NCBI GenBank assembly: GCA_016839345.1
Contig: JAEOUL010000175.1
Coordinates: forward strand, 1-6,551
Reading direction: 5' to 3'
Length of the DNA stretch: 6,551 nucleotides
Origin: Candidatus Thorarchaeota archaeon
GTDB taxonomy: Archaea > Asgardarchaeota > Thorarchaeia > Thorarchaeales > Thorarchaeaceae
In this document: piece after piece, positions 1 to 4,942 of the stretch
Layout of the letters: each line of letters begins with the position of its first letter
How positions within the stretch are numbered: the first letter of the stretch is position 1
The notes under the pieces: generated by a model
Database searches by the model: none
The model's input: the letters and a program-made list of their open reading frames with translations, nothing else
What the model was told of the DNA's origin: nothing
Translations under genes and position numbers: made by a program

Positions 1-48
1 CTCCTAGACACTTATAACTAGGTTCACGGCGGAAAACTTGGGTTTGAC

Positions 49-56
49 TTTTAAAG
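49..56 (+). promoter_or_regulatory. Possible TATA box for the HExxH-protein gene
   Basis: The AT-rich octamer TTTTAAAG lies 50 bases before the preferred ATG at 106. An archaeal start site about 25 bases downstream would fall near 76-80 and give a leader of roughly 28 bases. A second candidate, TTATAA at 12-17, would start transcription near 40. There is no clear BRE, and the T-run at 72-79 falls where the transcript would begin, so neither assignment is secure. Confidence 0.3.
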
Positions 57-71
57 ATGCTCATTGCTCGC

Positions 72-79
72 TTTTTTTT
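72..79 (+). terminator. Run of eight T, possible archaeal terminator of an upstream gene
   Basis: Eight consecutive T residues on the + strand are typical of intrinsic archaeal terminators, which need a T-tract but no strong hairpin. If real, it would end a rightward transcript entering from before base 1. No coding end is visible in bases 1-71, so this rests on the T-tract alone, and it could instead be part of the promoter or initiator region of the next gene. Confidence 0.25.
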
Positions 80-105
80 AGAGCCAATTGGAGTTTGAAA
101 GTGAG

Positions 106-768
106 ATGCCAGCAGCAATTGATATCAATGAACTCAGCAAAATCTTGGTATCGTTCGCCTACAGTGAACTTCAGAAGAAAGAGATAGTTGTAACATGGGG
201 AAAGACGTCTAGTTTTGGGCAAGTTCGTTGGAGTGATGATAACGATAAGATTGACATCAGAATAACTCAGAGTGTCAAAGGATGGCATCAAGTAGGAATA
301 CCGGGGCTCCTCTCACATGAACTGAGTCATCCTGCACAGAGTGGAACCGGCTTCAAAGAGATCGAAACTGATGAAGATGTTATCAATAGAGGACTAGGAC
401 CATATATTGCAGTTGAGCGACTGCTTACTGGAAAATACAAAGATCACATTATTAGTAGAGGAAAAGACAGGTATCTAGGTTACGAATCAATCAGAAATCG
501 GCTCACACCATTTGAAATCCAGAACTTGGACATACTATTGTCGAATATGAAAATGAAACCAGTTTCTTCAACGGATCTTAAAATACATCATGACTCCGCA
601 TTGTTCAAGAAAGAAGGAATATCTACAATATCTATTGATGGAAATGTGTTCGTCTTACCGGAAACTCTGGATTGTCCTGACATTAAGCTATTAAATCGAG
701 AGGGAATCGTTTTTGTGTTTGCAGACGAGATTCTAATTGGTCAATTTGAAGAGGTGGATTTCGCTTAA
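106..768 (+). CDS. Uncharacterised HExxH-motif protein, putative zinc metallopeptidase
   Basis: This is a 220-residue soluble protein with no signal peptide or membrane helix. Residues 71-75 read HELSH, a perfect HExxH zinc-peptidase signature placed in a hydrophobic helix (GLLSHELSH). An acidic stretch, ETDED at 87-91, follows about 12 residues later and could supply the third zinc ligand, as in gluzincin-type enzymes. Before the motif, WGKTSSFGQVRW near 31-42 recalls the strand-rich lead-in of SprT-like proteins, but the match is loose. After it, RGLGPY and an LTPFEIQNLD helix make a helical region, and the last 60 residues look like a small beta-rich tail. The frame is open back to a TTG at 88, but that TTG is part of TTGGAG, so I take it as the ribosome-binding site and start at the ATG (spacing 12, rather long). 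The gene faces the leftward block and ends 5 bases from its last stop. Substrate and role are unknown. Coding status is well supported; the enzyme class is inferred from the motif. Confidence 0.75.
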   Translation: MPAAIDINELSKILVSFAYSELQKKEIVVTWGKTSSFGQVRWSDDNDKIDIRITQSVKGWHQVGIPGLLSHELSHPAQSGTGFKEIETDEDVINRGLGPYIAVERLLTGKYKDHIISRGKDRYLGYESIRNRLTPFEIQNLDILLSNMKMKPVSSTDLKIHHDSALFKKEGISTISIDGNVFVLPETLDCPDIKLLNREGIVFVFADEILIGQFEEVDFA

Positions 769-773
769 TCTCA

Positions 774-2060
774 TTATTTCAAATCTTTTCTCTCTTTGAC
801 AATGAGTTTTTGGGACAGTGATACGTCACTCCTAGGGGGAATATCTTCTTTGATGACACACCCAGCTGAGATGATACTATTCTCTCCAATCCTCGTGGCA
901 GGATATATCGAAGCATTCACACCGATTACAACGTTGTCGCCAACAATAACGCCAAATTTCTTCTGTGGAACTTGTACTGTTTCATCCTCGTTTTTCAAGA
1001 AAAGAGGTTCTGCACCAGGCCTCCAATTCCAGAGTTGAGCTCCAGCCTCAATGCAAGTATCGGCTCCAATGATCGAATCAGCTAGATAGGTCATTCTTCC
1101 AACATTAACTCGTTCGAATACCATTGAGTTTCTCATCTCGACTGCGTATCCAATTTTGACTCCATCACATAGGCTGCTGTAGTCACGAACTAGAGAATTA
1201 TTACCTACATAGACACCTTTCCCAATGTAAATGGGACCTCGAAGAGTCGTATTTGGTCGGATAGTGCTACCTTTGTCAATGTAGACTGAGCCTTCAATCA
1301 CCACACTTGGATGAACATCTGCAGACTCAGCAATGTAGCTACCTTTTCCAAGGAGTTGTCGGTCCATAACTATTCGATTTGCATTGAGAATGTCCCAAGG
1401 CCACGTAAACTCAGCCCATTCCTTTTCCCACACCGCTGCGGAAACCTGCTTACCATCATTGATGTACTGTTCTATGGTCTTCTCCATTGTTTCGTGTTTC
1501 TCGAGAAGTGGCAAGGTTTCAGTGCTGAATACTGATACACCTGCGACTGCATAGTTACTGATGTACCTGTCCGGTCCACCCTTTTCTATGAGTTTCTCAA
1601 TTTCGCCATTAGACCCAATTTTGACAGTACCAAACTGCTCAGGGTTTGATACTAGTGTCACCAGCATTGAAACGTCACTCTTCATATTTTTTTGATTCGA
1701 CAGAGTTCGAGTGACCATCTCAGGTTCAACAAGAACATCTCCATTTACTAGAAGAAATTTCTCTTCACTCTCAAGTTCTTCCCGGGCGGTAAGGATAGCA
1801 TGTTCAACTCCCTCTTGTTTGTGTTGGATAACATATCTTATCCGTACGTCTTGATCACCACCCATTTGGAAATGATCAATCAACTCCTCACGTCCGTGAC
1901 CCACAACTATCACAATATCTCTGATTCCATTCTTTGTGAGACTGTCAATAATATACTGAAGTACAGGTCTTCCAGCAATCATCAACATTGACTTGGACCT
2001 TTTAGTAGTAAGGGGTCTCAGACGTTGACCTTCTCCTGCAGTGAGCACTAGCGCTTTCAT
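774..2060 (-). CDS. Sugar-1-phosphate nucleotidyltransferase with GlmU-like left-handed beta-helix domain
   Basis: This 428-residue cytoplasmic protein has the two-domain layout of archaeal GlmU-type enzymes, which join a sugar-1-phosphate to an NTP to give an NDP-sugar and pyrophosphate. Residues 1-235 form the nucleotidyltransferase domain. They carry the N-terminal loop AGEGQRLRPLT (8-18), Lys23 in the usual lysine position, EGVEHA (83-88) in the base-recognition loop, NGD with Asp108 as likely metal ligand, IEK at 158-160, and WPWDILNAN (220-228), which closes archaeal members. Residues 240-415 are hexapeptide repeats of a left-handed beta-helix. That domain aligns without gaps to the E. 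coli GlmU acetyltransferase site: Arg292 matches Arg333, Arg310 matches Lys351, Tyr325 matches Tyr366 and Asn345 matches Asn386. The catalytic base His363, however, is replaced by Arg322. NDP-sugar synthesis is therefore likely, while N-acetyltransfer is doubtful. The sugar and nucleotide cannot be read from sequence. It starts with ATG without a strong Shine-Dalgarno site, 60 bases after alaX. Confidence 0.9.
   Translation of the reverse strand: MKALVLTAGEGQRLRPLTTKRSKSMLMIAGRPVLQYIIDSLTKNGIRDIVIVVGHGREELIDHFQMGGDQDVRIRYVIQHKQEGVEHAILTAREELESEEKFLLVNGDVLVEPEMVTRTLSNQKNMKSDVSMLVTLVSNPEQFGTVKIGSNGEIEKLIEKGGPDRYISNYAVAGVSVFSTETLPLLEKHETMEKTIEQYINDGKQVSAAVWEKEWAEFTWPWDILNANRIVMDRQLLGKGSYIAESADVHPSVVIEGSVYIDKGSTIRPNTTLRGPIYIGKGVYVGNNSLVRDYSSLCDGVKIGYAVEMRNSMVFERVNVGRMTYLADSIIGADTCIEAGAQLWNWRPGAEPLFLKNEDETVQVPQKKFGVIVGDNVVIGVNASIYPATRIGENSIISAGCVIKEDIPPRSDVSLSQKLIVKERKDLK
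784..797 (+). terminator. Pyrimidine tract that could end the HExxH-protein transcript
   Basis: TCTTTTCTCTCTTT lies 16 bases after the stop of the rightward gene and inside the last codons of the convergent nucleotidyltransferase gene. T-rich tracts of this kind can terminate archaeal transcription, and the 5-base gap leaves no other room. The T-run is interrupted, so support is weak. Confidence 0.22.
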
Positions 2061-2095
2061 TATTCGTCACACTACTACTGCTCAGTACGATGAAG

Positions 2096-2103
2096 CATAA
2101 AAC
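2096..2103 (-). promoter_or_regulatory. Possible TATA box before the nucleotidyltransferase gene
   Basis: On the - strand GTTTTATG lies 36 bases before the ATG. Initiation about 26 bases downstream would fall near 2073 and leave a leader of only about 13 bases. That would fit the absence of a clear Shine-Dalgarno site before this start. An inverted repeat TACTG-CT-CAGTA (2076-2087) sits between the box and the start, but its arms are only 5 bases. The gene may also be read through from alaX. Confidence 0.33.
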
Positions 2104-2120
2104 TGTTGGCTGTTGTGCAG

Positions 2121-2849
2121 TCAAGTTGGGTCTATGAGCCGAAAGTAGATTCTTCTTTTTCCAGCTCCAACATTCTTGGACTTGCCAATTTGAATACTGC
2201 CAATCTCACTTGTATTCTTGACATGAGTTCCGGCACAAGATGCAGCATCATAGTCTCCAATTACTAGAACTCTGAATTCTTTAACAGACTTGGGAACCAT
2301 ATTGAGATAGCGGGTCTGATATCCGCGCTCGTTCAAGAAATTAATTGCATCTTCTCTGGGCATGAAATTGATCTCTACATCGATGTTTTCTTTCAACTTC
2401 TGGTTGACTGCAGCTTCAACCTCTCGTTTCATGTTATCATCAAAAGATTCCAATGGGGAATAGTCTGCTCTACTCTCTCCCGGTTTGATATTATTCCCTA
2501 CAGTTTCAACTCCATAATTCAATTGCAAATGTCTAGACAATACATGTTGTGCAGTATGAAATCGCATGCATTCATACCGGTAGCTCCAATCAAGCTCGCC
2601 ATGGATATTGGTTCCAACCGGAAAGGAAAGACCATCAAGCTTGTGTCTGATTTCACCCTCGATTTTCCGGACTTCCATAACATTGACAGTTCTAGTACCA
2701 TCTGACAATGTACCTCTATCGCTTGATTGTCCCCCGCCCTCAGGATAGAAGGCAGTCTGATCTAAAACAACATAATCATCGCCCGATGATATAACTGAAG
2801 CTTCAAATTCACGGAGATAGTTATCACTCATATGAAGAAGTTTAGTCAC
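2121..2849 (-). CDS. alaX: Alanyl-tRNA editing protein, AlaX-M type
   Basis: This is a stand-alone, trans-acting homologue of the alanyl-tRNA synthetase editing domain. The family hydrolyses tRNA(Ala) wrongly charged with serine, and in some members glycine, protecting the cytosol from alanine-codon mistranslation. The 242 residues fit the medium (AlaX-M) class. An N-terminal beta-barrel region carries the glycine-rich motif PEGGGQSSD (36-44), which short AlaX-S proteins lack. The zinc-binding editing site follows as H98-x3-H102 (FHTAQH) and C205-x3-H209 (CAGTH), so all four metal ligands are present. The family's typical ending with a GAGKRRIYF-like strand is visible near 228-236. I use the GTG at 2849: it has an AGGAG site 9 bases upstream, and the reading MTKLLHMSDNYLREFEA matches how family members begin. 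The alternative ATG at 2831 would cut this conserved start. It is coupled to the membrane-protein gene upstream (12-base gap). Function is well supported; exact amino-acid preference is not. Confidence 0.95.
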   Translation of the reverse strand: MTKLLHMSDNYLREFEASVISSGDDYVVLDQTAFYPEGGGQSSDRGTLSDGTRTVNVMEVRKIEGEIRHKLDGLSFPVGTNIHGELDWSYRYECMRFHTAQHVLSRHLQLNYGVETVGNNIKPGESRADYSPLESFDDNMKREVEAAVNQKLKENIDVEINFMPREDAINFLNERGYQTRYLNMVPKSVKEFRVLVIGDYDAASCAGTHVKNTSEIGSIQIGKSKNVGAGKRRIYFRLIDPT

Positions 2850-2858
2850 AGTATGCGT

Positions 2859-2863
2859 CTCCT
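2859..2863 (-). promoter_or_regulatory. Ribosome-binding site of alaX overlapping the upstream stop codon
   Basis: The - strand reads TAGGAG, in which the TAG stop of the membrane-protein gene (2864-2862) merges with an AGGAG Shine-Dalgarno site 9 bases before the GTG at 2849. This decides the GTG start and suggests translational coupling of the two genes. Confidence 0.75.
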
Positions 2864-3386
2864 ACGCAGCCTTTGACCGACGAACGTTGTTCCATTCATC
2901 AACAGCCAATTGCTTGGCCTTCTCAAGTTCCACACCGGTCAGGTCTACACCGGGTGTGTCAGCTGCAGCATCAATGATTCCACGGACATGTTCTTCAGTT
3001 TCTTCTTCCATCAATCCAGCTAAAATTGCACCTACAGTATCGTCCTGAACTCCACGCGCTTTCAAAAACCTTGCTAGCGGAGTCTGAGATACGGGAACAT
3101 AACCACTATCTGTAGCTGGTTTCAAACCAACTGTGTTCATCTGAGATTCGAACATTTCAGTAATTATTTCTTGCCGGGATTTTACAACCGGCTCAGATAT
3201 CTTACGTTCCTTCTCCACATCCAAGATCATCCGACGCATCTGTTTGACCACAGGCATACCCTCCCCAGTCTTGGAACGAGTCGCATATCGTACAACAACA
3301 ACGACCACAATCATAAACACGGCAAACAAGAAGATTGCGCTGGATAGAAACCCCAACAGAAGGTCGAGAATATCTGTGATCTGCAT
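2862..3386 (-). CDS. Small protein with one N-terminal membrane helix and a cytoplasmic helical domain, unknown function
   Basis: I do not recognise this 174-residue protein. Residues 8-32 form one long hydrophobic helix ending in six valines (27-32), followed by the basic stretch RYATRSK. By the positive-inside rule this puts the N-terminus outside and the rest in the cytoplasm. Residues 45-85 are charged and probably helical, with KxxRRMxxDVEKER-like character that could form a short coiled coil. A proline/glycine-containing linker covers about 86-101. Residues 102-172 then make a compact, alanine-rich and acidic helical domain with a central EEETEEHV (127-134). No catalytic motif is visible. 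The frame extends to a GTG at 3443, but the ATG at 3386 has an AGAGGAG ribosome-binding site at ideal spacing and opens directly into the membrane helix, so I choose it. It is tightly linked to alaX downstream, so the two are probably expressed together. Coding status is well supported; any role in anchoring a partner at the membrane is speculation. Confidence 0.82.
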   Translation of the reverse strand: MQITDILDLLLGFLSSAIFLFAVFMIVVVVVVRYATRSKTGEGMPVVKQMRRMILDVEKERKISEPVVKSRQEIITEMFESQMNTVGLKPATDSGYVPVSQTPLARFLKARGVQDDTVGAILAGLMEEETEEHVRGIIDAAADTPGVDLTGVELEKAKQLAVDEWNNVRRSKAA

Positions 3387-3394
3387 TATGAACG

Positions 3395-3401
3395 CTCCTC
3401 T
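3395..3401 (-). promoter_or_regulatory. Strong ribosome-binding site that fixes the membrane-protein start
   Basis: The - strand carries AGAGGAG with 8 bases between GGAG and the ATG at 3386. It is among the best Shine-Dalgarno sites in the window and argues against the longer GTG start at 3443. Confidence 0.75.
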
Positions 3402-3448
3402 GATGCAATGGTTCACACCAGTGTATTGTGTCAACACGCACACCGCAA

Positions 3449-3456
3449 CTATAAGG
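3449..3456 (-). promoter_or_regulatory. Likely TATA box for the membrane protein-alaX pair
   Basis: On the - strand, CCTTATAG preceded by purine-rich GGAGAAA resembles an archaeal BRE plus TATA box. Initiation about 26 bases downstream, near 3427, would leave a leader of about 40 bases carrying the ribosome-binding site. It sits in the 87-base gap after the amidohydrolase stop, suggesting that the membrane-protein gene and alaX have their own promoter. Confidence 0.42.
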
Positions 3457-3473
3457 TTTCTCCTGATAGTGTA

Positions 3474-4601
3474 CTAGCCTGAGAAATGCTGTGCTATCTC
3501 CAAAAATACATCAACTGATTGATAGAGCTCATCCAATCGAATATATTCATCTGGTTGATGAGCCTGTTCAATGGAACCAGGACCACAAATGATATTCTGA
3601 ATGCCCACCTTGGGTTGCAAGACTGAACAATCTGTACCGAAAGTTGCTGTACCTAGAGTAGGAATAACTCCAGTGATTTTCTTAACTATACTTCGAGCAA
3701 CACTAACAATTTCAGCATCTATTGGTGTCAATACTGCAGGTTTGCCATGAATATATTCGACGCGGACCCTATCGGACAGACCAGCTAATTCCAACCTTGT
3801 GTTCATGGCATTGAGTAAAGAATTTGGATCTTGGTCCTTCACAGTCCTCATGTCAAGTAGGGCTTCACAAGTTTCAGGAACAACATTGACCTTGGTTCCA
3901 CCTTTTATCACACCAATATTCATTGTAGGTTTTCCAAGCAACTTATGCTCTGTGTATGGATAGGGTTCCTTTGTCAGAATATTGATAGCATCCAAGCAGA
4001 ATTCAATTGCATTCTCACCCTCTTCCGGACGAGAACCGTGTGCAGACTTACCAATGGATAAGACCCTGCTCCAGAACATACCTTTCTCCCCCACTAGTAT
4101 TCCGAAACTTGTTGGTTCTGCACAGACTCCGTACTTGATACTTTTGAGTAGTCCACTAGTAGCAACCTCCTCAGCTCCTGAACATCCACTCTCTTCATCA
4201 GAGGTGGCTAGCATTACGAGAGGGTTGTTGTGTTTTGCTTCAGTATACAGGATAAGAGTTTCAGCTAGAGCTGCAATAGGACCCTTCATGTCTGCTGCTC
4301 CTCGTCCATATAGCTGGCCATTGATAATTTCTGATGCAAATGGGTCATGTGACCAATTCTCAAGTTGACCGACTGGAACAGTGTCCATGTGACCATGAAT
4401 TAGTAAATCACCTTTCTCTCCATCATGACTTGAGAAGATCAGATTTGGGCGCTTCTTTGGACCAACTGAAACACACGAGATTCCATGCGATTCCATATGA
4501 TTCCTCAGAATATTAGCAACATCAGCTTCATATCCTGGAGGATTTTCTGAGTTGGCAGATATGAGTTCTTTCAAGAGGAATAGGACTCGAGATTCATCCA
4601 T
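3474..4601 (-). CDS. M20 family zinc amidohydrolase/peptidase (ArgE/DapE-like)
   Basis: This 375-residue cytoplasmic enzyme belongs to the ArgE/DapE/carboxypeptidase G2 group, whose members use two zinc ions to remove acyl groups from amino acids or to split small peptides. Numbered from the chosen ATG, the metal and catalytic residues are complete: His71 and Asp73 in GHMDTV, bridging Asp104 in GRGAADMKGP, catalytic Glu136 with ligand Glu137 in SDEESG, Glu162 in CAEPTS, and His348 near the C-terminus in EQAHQPDEY. The lid/dimerisation domain covers about 173-285 and holds the conserved SAHGSRPEEGENAI (186-199) and GGTKVNVVPE. Length is normal. Family motifs alone do not separate acetylornithine or acetyl-lysine deacetylase, succinyl-diaminopimelate desuccinylase and dipeptidase, and no biosynthetic neighbours help, so I give no gene symbol. 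The frame opens at a TTG (4616), but that TTG lies in TTGGAG, whose GGAG is 9 bases before the ATG at 4601, so I start there. It heads the leftward block. Confidence 0.9.
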   Translation of the reverse strand: MDESRVLFLLKELISANSENPPGYEADVANILRNHMESHGISCVSVGPKKRPNLIFSSHDGEKGDLLIHGHMDTVPVGQLENWSHDPFASEIINGQLYGRGAADMKGPIAALAETLILYTEAKHNNPLVMLATSDEESGCSGAEEVATSGLLKSIKYGVCAEPTSFGILVGEKGMFWSRVLSIGKSAHGSRPEEGENAIEFCLDAINILTKEPYPYTEHKLLGKPTMNIGVIKGGTKVNVVPETCEALLDMRTVKDQDPNSLLNAMNTRLELAGLSDRVRVEYIHGKPAVLTPIDAEIVSVARSIVKKITGVIPTLGTATFGTDCSVLQPKVGIQNIICGPGSIEQAHQPDEYIRLDELYQSVDVFLEIAQHFSG

Positions 4602-4610
4602 TTGATGTAA

Positions 4611-4614
4611 CTCC
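4611..4614 (-). promoter_or_regulatory. Ribosome-binding site that decides the amidohydrolase start
   Basis: GGAG on the - strand lies 9 bases before the ATG at 4601. The upstream in-frame TTG at 4616 overlaps this site, so it is very unlikely to be the initiator. Confidence 0.65.
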
Positions 4615-4819
4615 AAGGTATTTCAGACTCACTCCTCACTATGAAGGTTCCTGATTCAACTCTTTTCAGGATCTCAATTGTCTATGAGGACCAACAGGTC
4701 TGTTCATATGTAATGACAAGGACTAGATATTCTAGCTTCAATTGCGTATGCAAACCATTCTTCTTTACAGCTATCGCAAAATTAGAAGCCAAGTCTTAAA
4801 TCCTCATTTCTTAATTTCA

Positions 4820-4827
4820 TTTTATTA
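4820..4827 (+). promoter_or_regulatory. Possible TATA box for the small frame and TPR-like gene
   Basis: TTTTATTA lies in an AT-rich stretch (4801-4830). Initiation about 26 bases downstream, near 4849, would leave a leader of about 30 bases before the small frame at 4880 and about 90 before the TPR-like start. The alternative CTTAAATC just upstream of 4801 is weaker. Confidence 0.3.
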
Positions 4828-4879
4828 CCGATTCCACATCAAGGATTGGTTTTTGCTGTAGGTATTTGAGGATTGAAAA

Positions 4880-4942
4880 ATGCACACTTGCGGCATTTCA
4901 CCCGTGCAGATAGGCGAATTTGTAAGGTTCGAAGGAAGATGA
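4880..4942 (+). CDS. Possible 20-codon leader peptide overlapping the TPR-like gene start
   Basis: An ATG at 4880 opens a 20-residue frame (starting MHTCGISPVQ) that ends at TGA 4940-4942 and overlaps the next ATG as ATGA. A GAGGA ribosome-binding site (4868-4872) stands 7 bases upstream, better than any site before the TPR-like ATG. The arrangement is the usual geometry for translational coupling. The peptide has no recognisable motif, and a frame this short can arise by chance. Another reading is that this ribosome-binding site belongs to a longer N-terminus of the TPR-like protein, since that frame is open from 4870 with TTG codons at 4873 and 4888. Confidence 0.35.
   Translation: MHTCGISPVQIGEFVRFEGR

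Larger units (their letters stand above)
4602..4879. other. Divergent intergenic region between the amidohydrolase and the TPR-like gene
   Basis: I see no convincing gene in these 278 bases. They must hold the promoters for both flanking genes. The region includes two adjacent short palindromes: CTAGA-TAT-TCTAG at 4723-4735 and TTGC-GTAT-GCAA at 4742-4753. Either could bind a dimeric regulator, and on the - strand the first contains an AT-rich TAGAATATC that could serve as a TATA box with a leader of about 100 bases. There is no strong hairpin with a T-tract and no recognisable RNA gene or riboswitch. Confidence 0.5.

Noticed and set aside
61..291. 76-codon frame on the - strand over the start of the HExxH gene
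   Set aside because: It overlaps the better supported + strand gene that carries the HExxH motif, and it shows no recognisable domain.
2523..2705. 60-codon frames on both strands within alaX
   Set aside because: Both overlap the AlaX core, including the H98-x3-H102 site, and have no independent support.
3428..3437. GTGT-CA-ACAC inverted repeat near the predicted transcription start
   Set aside because: The arms are only 4 bases, too short to distinguish from chance.
3387..3443. Longer start (GTG at 3443) for the membrane protein, adding 19 residues
   Set aside because: The ATG at 3386 has a strong AGAGGAG at 8-base spacing and begins directly before the membrane helix. The extra residues would overlap the likely transcription start.
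3982..4368. 128-codon frame on the + strand
   Set aside because: It is antisense to the amidohydrolase, whose zinc ligands and lid-domain motifs are intact across the same bases.
774..4601. Four leftward genes as a single operon or a dedicated pathway
   Set aside because: The 87- and 60-base gaps both contain TATA-like boxes and the products share no pathway, so only the membrane protein-alaX pair is firmly linked.
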